NCBI RefSeq assembly: GCF_002607855.1
Contig: NZ_AWQQ01000055.1
Coordinates: forward strand, 83,775 to 140,278
Reading direction: 5' to 3'
Length of the DNA stretch: 56,504 nt
Source: Desulforamulus profundi
Lineage (GTDB): Bacteria; Bacillota_B; Desulfotomaculia; Desulfotomaculales; Desulfotomaculaceae
Shown here: piece by piece, positions 18,249 through 26,574 of the stretch
Position numbering within the stretch: the first letter of the stretch is position 1
Layout of the letters: every line of letters begins with the position of its first letter
Position numbers and translations under genes: made by a program
Notes under the pieces: model-generated
Database searches by the model: none
Told to the model about the DNA's origin: nothing
Seen by the model: only the letters and a program-made list of their open reading frames with translations

Positions 18249-20669
18249 CTATTTCCTTAACTCGGCACCTGTTTGGGCCGTCAGGGAACTGGTAATGCGC
18301 TGCATTTTGTCGTTGATTACTTCGTCGGTGAGGGTTCTGTCCGGGGCTTGGAATTTCATGGAGAAGGCCACACTCTTGTAACCTTCCGGCACCTGGGCAC
18401 CCTGGTACAAGTCAAAAATGTCTATCTCCCTTAACAGGCTGCCGCCGGCCTTTTTGATGATTGATAACATCTCTGCGGCCAGCACATCTTGTTTGACCAG
18501 AACAGCCAGATCCCGTTCTACCATGGGGAATTTGGGCAGACCCTGGTATTGTTTAACCGGGCGGTTGGCTTGATTCAGTACATTCAAGTCCAACTTCATG
18601 GCCACGGCCCTGGCAGGCAGGTCGTAATTCTCGATCACGTTGGGATGCAGTTCCCCCACAACCCCCAGTAATTGACCGTTTATTTCTATCTTGGCGCAGC
18701 GTCCGGGGTGGAAACTGGGGTCCTGATGACGGAAAAACTCCGCCCCCACTACGCCTAAAGAGTCAATCAGCTGTTCGGCGACTCCTTTCATAAAGAAGAA
18801 ATCCATGGGTCGGGCGGGCTGGTTCCAGGTTTTCGGGGTATTGCCAATGGCGACCGCTGCCAATACCGGAACTTCCTCCGGCAGCGGCTGTCCTTCCACC
18901 GGGTAGAATACCCGGGCAATTTCAAAGATGGCCCCGTTCTGGGCCCGGCGATTCAGGTTTCGCTGCAGGACTTCCAGCAAGCTGGGCACCAGCACCGTAC
19001 GCATGACGGACTGTTCCTCACTCAGCGGGTTCTGCAGTTTTACCACGTTACGGAACCTGCTGTCCTGGGGTAAATTCATCAAATCAAAGATCCTGGGATG
19101 AACAAAGCTGTAGGTGATAACTTCGGTAAACCCGCAGCCGGTCATCACTTTTCTCATATTCCAGGTTAATTGCTGTTCCGGTGTCCGGATACCCTGGGTA
19201 GAAGCCCCGAAGGGCAGGGTCTCAGGAATCTGGTTAAATCCGTACAACCGTGCCACTTCTTCCACCATGTCCCATTCTCCGGTGATGTCCGGTCGGAAAG
19301 TTGGAATGGTTACCAGCAAATCATCCCCCTGCTCCTGTACTCTGAACTGTAAGCGTTCCATAATATCTTTGATTTGTTCTTTGGGAATATCTACCCCCAG
19401 CACCCAGTTCACTCGCCAGGGTCTCAGTTGGATGGTTTTCTCAGTAATGGGGCTTGGAAAATTATCGATGGCCCCTGCCACTACGGTTCCCCCGGCCAAT
19501 TGCTGGATCAGTTGCACGGCCCGGTCTGCCGCCCGGAGGGAGCCGTTAATATCAATACCCTTTTCAAACCGCATGGAGGATTCGGAACGCAGACCCAGTG
19601 CCTTGGAGGTGCGACGAATATTAATGGGATGGAAATAAGCGGACTCAATCAGTACATTTACTGTATCCCCGGTCACTTCACTGTCCAGGCCACCCATCAC
19701 ACCTGCTACGGCCACCGGACCTGACTCATCGGTAATGGCCAGCATGTCCGGATTTAATGTTCGTTCCGCGCCATCCAGGGAAACGATTTTTTCTTCTTCC
19801 TTAGCCCGGCGAACAATAATATGACCGTTGGTCAGTTTATCGTAGTCAAAGGCGTGCAGAGGCTGACCCAACTCCAGCATGACATAGTTGGTGATATCCA
19901 CCACGTTGCTGATGGGCCGGATACCTGCCGCCCGCAGCCTGTTTTGCAGCCACATGGGTGACGGGCCAATTTTAATTCCTTTGATCACCCGGGCTACGTA
20001 ACGGCGGCATAAATCTGGATCCTCTATATCAATTTTAGCCAGATCCTCAATCTTTTCCTCACCCTCTGTAAATTGAGGAGACGGCATTTTTAGCTCCTTC
20101 TTCAGGATAGCAGCCACATCCCTGGCAACACCGGTGATACTTAAAGCATCTCCACGGTTGGGCGTTAGATCAAGTTCCAGCACGGCATCATTCAGTCCCA
20201 GCACTTCCTTGGCATCCAGACCTACAGGGACATCTTCTGATAAGATCAGAATGCCATGGGCCATATCAGAGGACATCAGTTTGGTTTCCATCCCCAATTC
20301 CTGACCGGAACAAAGCATCCCCCTGGATTCCACGCCTCTCAGTTTAGAGCACTTAATCTGAAGCCCTCCTGCCAGTTTAGCCCCTTCGATGGCCACCGGC
20401 ACCACATGCCCCTCCCGGACATTGGTGGCTCCGGTAACAATCTGCAAGGGTTCCCCCTGGCCGACATCCACCGTACATACCAGCAGTTTATCGGCGTTGG
20501 GGTGCTTTTCTATTTTTCGAATGCGGCCGGTTACAACTTTTTCTATTTCCGCCCCCAGTTCATCCACCGCGTCCACTGCCAGCCCGGCCATGGTTAGCCG
20601 GTCGGACAACTCCTGGGGTGTCAGGTCAACATCAACGTAATCTTTCAGCCAATTGTAGGAAACACGCAT
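18249..20669 (-). CDS. pheT: Phenylalanine--tRNA ligase beta subunit
   Basis: Large subunit of the (alpha-beta)2 PheRS. It has an N-terminal tRNA-binding EMAP-like domain (about 40-150), the B3/4 editing domain (about 210-390, including GVMGGLDSEVTG), the B5 domain (about 400-475), a catalytic-like core, and a C-terminal anticodon-binding FDX-ACB domain (about 712-806, FPMVERDLAVLV). The length of 806 aa is normal. It follows pheS by 27 bases and is controlled with it by the T-box upstream of pheS. The frame is intact. Confidence 0.97.
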   Translation of the reverse strand: MRVSYNWLKDYVDVDLTPQELSDRLTMAGLAVDAVDELGAEIEKVVTGRIRKIEKHPNADKLLVCTVDVGQGEPLQIVTGATNVREGHVVPVAIEGAKLAGGLQIKCSKLRGVESRGMLCSGQELGMETKLMSSDMAHGILILSEDVPVGLDAKEVLGLNDAVLELDLTPNRGDALSITGVARDVAAILKKELKMPSPQFTEGEEKIEDLAKIDIEDPDLCRRYVARVIKGIKIGPSPMWLQNRLRAAGIRPISNVVDITNYVMLELGQPLHAFDYDKLTNGHIIVRRAKEEEKIVSLDGAERTLNPDMLAITDESGPVAVAGVMGGLDSEVTGDTVNVLIESAYFHPINIRRTSKALGLRSESSMRFEKGIDINGSLRAADRAVQLIQQLAGGTVVAGAIDNFPSPITEKTIQLRPWRVNWVLGVDIPKEQIKDIMERLQFRVQEQGDDLLVTIPTFRPDITGEWDMVEEVARLYGFNQIPETLPFGASTQGIRTPEQQLTWNMRKVMTGCGFTEVITYSFVHPRIFDLMNLPQDSRFRNVVKLQNPLSEEQSVMRTVLVPSLLEVLQRNLNRRAQNGAIFEIARVFYPVEGQPLPEEVPVLAAVAIGNTPKTWNQPARPMDFFFMKGVAEQLIDSLGVVGAEFFRHQDPSFHPGRCAKIEINGQLLGVVGELHPNVIENYDLPARAVAMKLDLNVLNQANRPVKQYQGLPKFPMVERDLAVLVKQDVLAAEMLSIIKKAGGSLLREIDIFDLYQGAQVPEGYKSVAFSMKFQAPDRTLTDEVINDKMQRITSSLTAQTGAELRK

Positions 20670-20696
20670 GGTTATCTGTAAACCTCCCGATTTATC

Positions 20697-21719
20697 TTAG
20701 AATTGCGCCAGGAATCGTAAATCATTGTCAAAGAGCAGGCGGAGATCGTCAATACCGTATTTTAACATGGCAATCCGCTCAACCCCCATGCCAAAGGCAA
20801 AACCGGTGACCTCCTCCGGGTTGTAACCGGACATCTCCAGCACCCTGGGATGCACCATGCCGGAACCCAGAATTTCCAGCCAGCCGCTGCCTTTGCATAC
20901 CCGGCAGCCGTTGCCTTTGCAGCTAAAGCAAGAAATATCCACTTCCGCACTGGGCTCAGTGAAGGGGAAATAACTGGGACGCAGGCGGGTACGGGTATCC
21001 GGTCCGAACATCTGGCGTGCGAATGTTGCCAGCACTCCCTTTAAATCGGCAAAGGTAATATGCTTATCCACCACCAGTCCTTCCACCTGGTGGAACATGG
21101 GGGAGTGAGTGGCATCGTCATCCCGGCGGTATACCCGTCCCGGGCAAATGACCTTGACCGGCACATGGGGTACGGTCTTTTCCATGGTCCGTACCTGCAC
21201 AGGGGATGTGTGGGTCCTGAGCAGCACCTCGGGATTGATGAAAAAGGTATCCTGCATGTCCCGGGCCGGATGGTCCTTGGGCAGGTTTAATGCTTCAAAA
21301 TTATAGTAATCCAGTTCAATCTCCGGGCCTTCGGCAATTTTGAAGCCAAGACCCAGGAAGATATTTTCTATTTCTTGCATCACCTGGGTCAGGGGGTGCA
21401 GTTTGCCCAGGTTAAAACGAACACCCGGCAGGGTTACATCCAGGGTTTCGGCAGCCAGCTTTTGGGCCTTTTGCCCCTCTTTCACCTGTTTATTTCTGTC
21501 TTCCAGAGCAGATTCGATTTCTTCCCTCACTTCATTGGCAATCTGACCGATACGGGGTCTTTCCTCGGCGGACAGCGCCCCCATGCCCCTCAGAACCTGG
21601 GTCACTTCTCCTTTTTTGCCCAGGTATTTCACCCGGATCTCATTGATTTCCTCCAGGGTATTGACCCCCTCCAGGGCTTTTAATGCTTCCTGGGCCAGTT
21701 CTCTTAACCTCTGTTCCAT
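20697..21719 (-). CDS. pheS: Phenylalanine--tRNA ligase alpha subunit
   Basis: Catalytic subunit of PheRS, class II fold. An N-terminal coiled coil (about 1-90) binds tRNA. Motif 2 is [14 protein letters not shown] and motif 3 [18 protein letters not shown]. The [17 protein letters not shown] segment is a typical Firmicutes Cys-rich insertion. I start at the ATG 21719 ([16 protein letters not shown]), which has AGGAGG five to six bases before it and gives 340 aa; longer upstream frames run into the T-box terminator. Confidence 0.97.
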   Translation of the reverse strand: MEQRLRELAQEALKALEGVNTLEEINEIRVKYLGKKGEVTQVLRGMGALSAEERPRIGQIANEVREEIESALEDRNKQVKEGQKAQKLAAETLDVTLPGVRFNLGKLHPLTQVMQEIENIFLGLGFKIAEGPEIELDYYNFEALNLPKDHPARDMQDTFFINPEVLLRTHTSPVQVRTMEKTVPHVPVKVICPGRVYRRDDDATHSPMFHQVEGLVVDKHITFADLKGVLATFARQMFGPDTRTRLRPSYFPFTEPSAEVDISCFSCKGNGCRVCKGSGWLEILGSGMVHPRVLEMSGYNPEEVTGFAFGMGVERIAMLKYGIDDLRLLFDNDLRFLAQF

Positions 21720-21750
21720 GACAACCTCCTGTTGAATCCATTGTAAAAAA

Positions 21751-22165
21751 TAAAAACCGCCCCTAGAATGTAGGGACGGAATGTCTCCGTGGTACCACCC
21801 AAATTGTTCTTTCAACGCTGTAAAGAACCACTTAGAGGATAAAAACACAATTTATCCTCTTCTGATAACGGTAGAAGCACCGGCGCAACCTACTGGTATG
21901 GAACCATACGTTCAGACCGCAGCTCAGGGGTGAACTTTCCGAAGAGTTTCTTTAAGAGGGCTTCCAGTCACGACCCTCTCTCCCTGCAAAGAAATAATCA
22001 ACGTACTTTTCCCCGTCATAACTTTAAAACAATATTTAATGTATAACCAGTCGCCTGTAGATCATGTAAGCATTTACCGATCCAGTTGCTTCGAACAGCC
22101 TCCAAAAAAATTCGGCGGTTAACAGCATGTAACCACGACCTTTCATCCTTTTTTGGGGACCTTTC
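21751..22165 (-). promoter_or_regulatory. T-box leader of pheS-pheT
   Basis: The minus strand carries GGGTGGTACCACGG (T-box core, 21800-21787), followed by a terminator stem whose arms CCGTCCCTA and TAGGGGCGG end in a T-run at about 21755-21740. This is the uncharged-tRNA riboswitch design: free tRNA-Phe favours the antiterminator. A GTTCACC in the 5' part could hold the UUC specifier, but I cannot fold stem I with certainty. The 5' side runs to the promoter at 22173. Confidence 0.88.
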
Positions 22166-22172
22166 GACACTG

Positions 22173-22201
22173 ATTATACCATATGGCATTTTGCAAAACA
22201 A
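22173..22201 (-). promoter_or_regulatory. Promoter of the pheS T-box transcript
   Basis: Minus strand -35 TTGTTT (22201-22196), 17-base spacer, -10 TATAAT (22178-22173), upstream of the T-box leader and overlapping no intact gene. Confidence 0.75.
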
Positions 22202-22217
22202 GGAAGTTTACTGAATT

Positions 22218-23012
22218 TTATGTCCTCTGCCGGACAGCTTCGTAAAGCATGATGGACGTGGCCATGGCCACATTGAGGGATTCGGCCGGCCGGCATGGGA
22301 ATGGTAACTTTCCGGTGCTTATATTCATAGACGGACGCCCTTGGTCCGGCCCCTTCATTGCCAACCACAAACCCCACGGGAACCTTGAGGTCCACATGAG
22401 AAATCGGCTCTCCGCCGGCGGGGTTTCCCACCACCAGGGTAACCCCCACCGAAGCCAGGTAGGCCAACGCTCCTGTCACATCCTCCGCCGTCACCACCGG
22501 CAGGTGAAACAGGGACCCCATGGTGGACCGGAGAGTTTTCGGGTTGTAGAGGTCCACGGTTCCCTTCAGTAAAACCACTCCGCCGGCTCCGGCAGCATCT
22601 GCGGAACGGATGATGGTCCCCAGGTTGCCCGGGTCCTGCACGCCGTCCACCACCACAACCAGCGGCGGCTGCCCCGGCGGCAGCACATCGGCCAGGGTGT
22701 AATCCGGCTGCCAGAGCACCGCCAGTACACCCTGGGGCGTTTCGGTATCTGCCAGTTCCGCCATGATACTGTCGGGCACCTGGAATACTTCGACCCCTTT
22801 ACTCATGGCGGCTTCCAACAGACCGGCTCCCCGCCGGGACTGAATGACCTGGGGAGTATAAACAAAACACTCGGTACGCCAGGGACTGTGCAGGGCCTCT
22901 TCCACCAGGCGGACACCCTCGACCAAAAACTTCTTTCCTTTTGCCGGAAATTTCGCTGGGATAGTCTGCGTATGTATTTTATTTTTGGGTTCTGGGCAGA
23001 TATAATGATCAT
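22218..23012 (-). CDS. TrmH/SpoU-family rRNA 2'-O-methyltransferase, two compensating frameshifts
   Basis: RNA methyltransferase of the SPOUT fold, of the RlmB/TsnR-like group acting on 23S rRNA. The N-terminal substrate-binding part begins MIIISAQNPKIKYIRRLSQR. The SPOUT core has VVVVDGVQDPGNLGTIIRSA (motif 1), GFVVGNEGAG (motif 2) and IPMPAG plus ESLNVAMATSIMLYEA (motif 3) in the shifted frame. One base is missing near 22925-22935 and one extra base is present in the GGCCGGCCGG run at 22283-22294, so the total length stays a multiple of three. The start at 23012 overlaps the potassium-channel regulator stop by four bases. The target base is not readable. Confidence 0.88.
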
Positions 23013-23662
23013 ATCTCTACCGTCTCGAAATGCTGCAGTTTTTCCGCCCTGCCGATCACAATCAGCACATCCCCTTCTTTAATCATTTGACTGGCTCCGG
23101 GGGAAATAATCATTTCTTCGCCTCTCCGGATGGCCAGTATGCTTACACCGTACTTGTTTCTGGCGCCGGACTGTTCCAGGGTTTTATTAACAAATTGGGA
23201 GGGCGCCAGCATCTCAACCAGGCTGTACTCGGGTGAGAGGGAGATCTGTTCCATGATGTTTTTGGAAACCAGGGCGTGGGCCACCTTGACTCCCATATCC
23301 CTTTCGGGAAAAACAACCTTGTCTGCTCCCACCCGTTCCAACACTTTGCCATGCAGGGCATTTTGGGCCTTGGCCACCACGTTTTTAACACCCATCTCCT
23401 TCAGCATGACCGTAACCAGTATGCTGGCCTGTACATCCTGGCCAATGGACACCACCACCACGTCAAAGTTGCGAATGCCCACCGCCTTTAGGGCATGATC
23501 GTCCAGGGCATCGATCTGAACCCCGTGGGTCACTTCCTCAATAATCTCATTGACACGTTCTTCGTCACTGTCAAGGGCCAGAACCTCGTAGCCCATCTTA
23601 GAAAGGGTGATGGCCACGCTGGTGCCAAACCTGCCCAGTCCGATAACGGCAAACTGTTTCAT
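23009..23662 (-). CDS. Potassium uptake regulatory subunit (TrkA/KtrA family)
   Basis: Cytoplasmic gating ring subunit of a Ktr/Trk K+ channel. An RCK_N Rossmann domain (about 1-125) has the nucleotide motif VIGLGRFGTSVA and acidic ALDSDEERVNE; an RCK_C domain follows (about 135-217), which in relatives binds c-di-AMP or other ligands. The ATG at 23662 follows GGAGG by 9 bases; longer in-frame starts lie inside the neighbouring gene. Directly downstream of its membrane partner (13 bases), which supports a two-gene transport unit. Confidence 0.93.
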   Translation of the reverse strand: MKQFAVIGLGRFGTSVAITLSKMGYEVLALDSDEERVNEIIEEVTHGVQIDALDDHALKAVGIRNFDVVVVSIGQDVQASILVTVMLKEMGVKNVVAKAQNALHGKVLERVGADKVVFPERDMGVKVAHALVSKNIMEQISLSPEYSLVEMLAPSQFVNKTLEQSGARNKYGVSILAIRRGEEMIISPGASQMIKEGDVLIVIGRAEKLQHFETVEI

Positions 23663-23675
23663 GACGAGCAGCCTC

Positions 23676-25010
23676 CTAACCAATGATGATTCGCTCCTCG
23701 GGATAGCGATATTGCTGTTTTCTCTGCTGCCGGGTGGCCAGCGCATAGGCCACCGTCAAAGGCCCCAACCGGCCAAGGAACATGGTCAGTATGATAATCA
23801 CCTGACCCGCGCCGGAAAGCTTGGGGGTAAGCCCTGCAGAAAGCCCCACCGTGGCCAGGGCAGAAACCACTTCAAACAAAACAGCCAAAAAGTCCGCCTT
23901 TTCCACAACATCCAACACCAACGTGGCAAAAACAATCCAGCTGATGGCCAAAAGGATAATTCCCAAGCCTTTGTAGATTTGCTCCTTGGGTATTCTGCGG
24001 CCAAATATCTCGGCATCCTCTTTACCCCTGGCCATGGAGATCACCGCTAACATAACCATGCCAAAGGTGGTCGTTTTAATACCGCCGCCGGTGGAACCGG
24101 GGGATGCCCCGATGAACATTAGAATAAGTATGAAGAACAGGGTGGCCGGACGCAGGGCTGTCATATCCAGGGTATTGAAGCCCGCTGTGCGGGGAACCAC
24201 CGATTGAAACCAGCTGGCCCACAATTTGCCGCTCCAATTCAGCGAGGCCAGGGTGTTGTTAAACTCCAACAAAAAAATAACGATCATGCCTAGTAACAGC
24301 AAGGCCCCGGTCACCAGCAGGGTCAGGCGTGTATGGACCGACAGTTTTTTCTTTTTTCTGTACCGCAGCAGGTCCGCCATCACGGTAAAACCAATGCCGC
24401 CTAAAATAATGTCAGAACCGATGGCAAAATTTACGATGGGGTCGTCCACAAACTGCGTCAGGCTGCGGAATTCACCAAACAGGTCAAACCCCGCGTTATT
24501 AAACCCGGAAACAGCGTGAAACAGGCTGTACCCGATGCCCTTCAAAAAACCCAAATGGGGAATAAACCGTATCGCCAGCAGCAGGGTAATTATGAATTGA
24601 ATCACAAGGGTTAATAGGATCACCTGCTTGGCCAGCCGTATTAAACCACTCAGTTCAATGACGTTCAGGGATTCCTGAATCAGCATGCGTTCTCTGAAGG
24701 TAACACGACGGCCCATGATCAGCCAAAATAAAACCGCCATGGTCATGAACCCCAGTCCGCCCACCTGTATTAAACTGATAATAACGATTTGCCCAAAGGT
24801 GCTCCAGTAGGTCCCGGTGTCAACCACCACCAGCCCGGTCACACAGACGGCGGAGGTGGAGGTGAAAAGGGCTGTCAGGAAACCCGTAGGCTGCCCGCTG
24901 GCCGATGAGACCGGCAGCATTAAAAGCAGCGCACCGATAAAGATAAGAACAGCAAAGCCAGTGACCAGCACCCTGGGCGGGTGACTGAGAAACCCGTTCC
25001 TGATTTGCAA
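23676..25010 (-). CDS. Potassium uptake transmembrane subunit (TrkH/KtrB family)
   Basis: Pore-forming subunit for K+ uptake, with four M1-P-M2 repeats across about eight to ten hydrophobic segments. Selectivity-filter regions are visible as TSTSAVCVTGL, VSGFNNAGFD, TAGFNTLDM and ATVGLSAGLTP, each with the filter-like Gly. The short gating loop GASPGSTGGGIKTTT is conserved. The TTG start at 25010 is preceded by GAGGCGATC. The 444-aa length fits KtrB rather than the longer TrkH. It is cotranscribed with its regulator. Confidence 0.93.
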   Translation of the reverse strand: MQIRNGFLSHPPRVLVTGFAVLIFIGALLLMLPVSSASGQPTGFLTALFTSTSAVCVTGLVVVDTGTYWSTFGQIVIISLIQVGGLGFMTMAVLFWLIMGRRVTFRERMLIQESLNVIELSGLIRLAKQVILLTLVIQFIITLLLAIRFIPHLGFLKGIGYSLFHAVSGFNNAGFDLFGEFRSLTQFVDDPIVNFAIGSDIILGGIGFTVMADLLRYRKKKKLSVHTRLTLLVTGALLLLGMIVIFLLEFNNTLASLNWSGKLWASWFQSVVPRTAGFNTLDMTALRPATLFFILILMFIGASPGSTGGGIKTTTFGMVMLAVISMARGKEDAEIFGRRIPKEQIYKGLGIILLAISWIVFATLVLDVVEKADFLAVLFEVVSALATVGLSAGLTPKLSGAGQVIIILTMFLGRLGPLTVAYALATRQQRKQQYRYPEERIIIG

Positions 25011-25079
25011 AGGATCGCCTCTTCTAAAATGTTTATAGTAACGGATAAATTATAACAAATCATACAATTTATGCTAGAG

Positions 25080-25114
25080 GATAAATAAAAAGCATGGCAG
25101 TATGACCATGCTTT
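25080..25114 (-). terminator. Intrinsic terminator of the infC-rpmI-rplT operon
   Basis: AAAGCATGG (25089-25097) pairs with CCATGCTTT (25106-25114); the minus-strand tail is TTTTTATTT. It is 35 bases past the rplT stop. Confidence 0.85.
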
Positions 25115-25148
25115 ATTGTTAATCGAATTTATCTTTTTATACAAACCC

Positions 25149-25505
25149 TTAGGCCAGGTTGGCTTTCGCAACCTCTACCAGTTGGCTGAAAGTCTTGGCA
25201 TCGTTGACGGCCAGGTCAGCCAGCATCTTGCGGTTTACTTCTACGCCGGCTTTTTTCAAACCGTTGATGAAGCGGCTGTAGGACAGGCCGTTCAGACGGG
25301 TAGCGGCGTTAATGCGGGCAATCCAGAGCTTACGGAAATCACGCTTCTTCTGACGACGGTCTCTGTAAGCGTAGAACAGGGCCTTCATAACCGCCTGGTT
25401 GGCTACCCTGAACAGCTTGCTGCGGGAACCTCTGTAACCCTTGGCCAGCTTGAGAATTTTTCTGTGTCTATTACGAGAAACCACACTGCTTTTCGCCCGT
25501 GGCAT
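25149..25505 (-). CDS. rplT: 50S ribosomal protein L20
   Basis: Ribosomal protein that binds 23S rRNA early in 50S assembly, and in Firmicutes also represses its own operon through the leader. The basic N-terminus ([19 protein letters not shown]), the [14 protein letters not shown] motif and the [19 protein letters not shown] stretch are all typical; 118 aa is the normal length. It is the last gene of the operon after rpmI. Confidence 0.98.
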   Translation of the reverse strand: MPRAKSSVVSRNRHRKILKLAKGYRGSRSKLFRVANQAVMKALFYAYRDRRQKKRDFRKLWIARINAATRLNGLSYSRFINGLKKAGVEVNRKMLADLAVNDAKTFSQLVEVAKANLA

Positions 25506-25545
25506 GATTATTACCTCCTTCTAGTTGAAACAAAGTATCCAGCGA

Positions 25546-25740
25546 TTAATAGGGCAGCAGTCTGCTCAGACGACCAGCATCTGCCTCGCTGATAATGGTA
25601 GACTTGCGCAGGTTACGCTTACGTTTGGCAGTCTTCTTGCCAAGAATATGGCTATGAAAAGCGTGCCAACCACGGATTTTGCCAGTGGCAGTCTTCTTAA
25701 ATCTCTTAGCAGCCCCGCGGTGGGTTTTGATTTTGGGCAT
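25546..25740 (-). CDS. rpmI: 50S ribosomal protein L35
   Basis: Small basic 50S protein of 64 aa beginning [20 protein letters not shown], the universal L35 start, with the [17 protein letters not shown] core. It lies between infC and rplT with short gaps, the standard operon order. Confidence 0.98.
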   Translation of the reverse strand: MPKIKTHRGAAKRFKKTATGKIRGWHAFHSHILGKKTAKRKRNLRKSTIISEADAGRLSRLLPY

Positions 25741-25756
25741 CTAGGGCAACTCCTTT

Positions 25757-26278
25757 CTAGTCCTGCTTCTCATTTTTTGGTGCTAAGATCATAATCATAT
25801 TTTTTCCTTCAAGTTTAGGTTGCCTTTCCACGGTGCAGAGATCTTTCAAATCTTGGGCCAGACGGTCCAACAGCTTTTTCCCCAGGTCTGTATGAACGAT
25901 TTCCCTGCCTCGGAACATAATGGTAACCTTAACCTTGTCGCCATCCTTTAAGAAACGCTCGGCATTTTTGGCTTTGACTGTATAGTCATGGTCCTCAATA
26001 CGGGGGCGCAGTTTGACCTCTTTAACCTGGATAATACGCTGCTTTTTCTTGGCCTCTTTTTCCCGTTTACTCTGCTCGTACTTGAATTTTCCAAAATCCA
26101 TAATACGGCAGACCGGGGGTTTGGCCTGGGGGGCAACTTCCACCAGGTCCAGCTGTCTTTCCTCAGCGATACGAAGGGCTTCCTTAACAGGCATAATACC
26201 CAGCTGGTTGTTGTTGGCGTCTACAACCCGTACCTCGCGTGCTCGAATTTCTTCATTGATGCGCTGCTCTTTGGAAAT
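25757..26278 (-). CDS. infC: Translation initiation factor IF-3, with a non-standard ATT start
   Basis: Binds the 30S subunit, rejects wrong start codons and keeps subunits apart. The first ATG (26194) lacks the conserved N-domain. The frame extends upstream through RINEEIRAREVRVVDANNNQ to an ATT at 26278-26276, with GGAGGTGA six bases before it. AUU/AUC starts are known for infC, where IF-3 represses its own synthesis by discriminating against them. With that start the protein is 173 aa, the normal length; N-domain about 1-75, C-domain about 85-173 with KEVKLRPRIEDHDY. Operon: infC-rpmI-rplT. Confidence 0.95.
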   Translation of the reverse strand: MSKEQRINEEIRAREVRVVDANNNQLGIMPVKEALRIAEERQLDLVEVAPQAKPPVCRIMDFGKFKYEQSKREKEAKKKQRIIQVKEVKLRPRIEDHDYTVKAKNAERFLKDGDKVKVTIMFRGREIVHTDLGKKLLDRLAQDLKDLCTVERQPKLEGKNMIMILAPKNEKQD

Positions 26279-26465
26279 ACACGATCACCTCCACATAGTA
26301 AGATAAGGATAGAATAATAAAAGCGGGTGAAATCACCCGCTTAGAGACGCAATACAATAAGGTAGACCTATTGTAATAAACCTCATAACCTTACGAACCA
26401 CGGTTGTAAGGTGAGAAGCGGATGCTTCTTCTTAAAACATTGCACTTTTATATTGTACCTGAATT
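26279..26465 (-). promoter_or_regulatory. L20-type leader with attenuator upstream of infC
   Basis: About 170 bases of untranslated leader precede infC. A stem CCTTAC/GTAAGG lies near 26390-26415 and a strong terminator stem near the gene: AAGCGGGTGA (26321-26330) pairs with TCACCCGCTT (26333-26342), followed by TTATTATT. This fits the L20 leader of Firmicutes, where L20 binding favours termination. I identify it from position and shape, not from a model search. Confidence 0.72.
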
Positions 26466-26494
26466 AGTGTACCATACTCTACCTGATGAGTCAA
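26466..26494 (-). promoter_or_regulatory. Promoter of the infC operon
   Basis: Minus strand -35 TTGACT (26494-26489), 17-base spacer, -10 TACACT (26471-26466), right at the 5' end of the leader. Confidence 0.65.
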
Positions 26495-26574
26495 GGATTT
26501 CTCCAAGGAAGTTCTAGTTGACAAAGGTATTTCTACGGGGTCCCTATTCAAACTTCCAACCTCTAACCCGGGAC

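Noticed and set aside
22016..22201. A 61-codon frame within the pheS leader region
   Set aside because: It lies between the T-box promoter and leader, has no ribosome site and no homology-like pattern.
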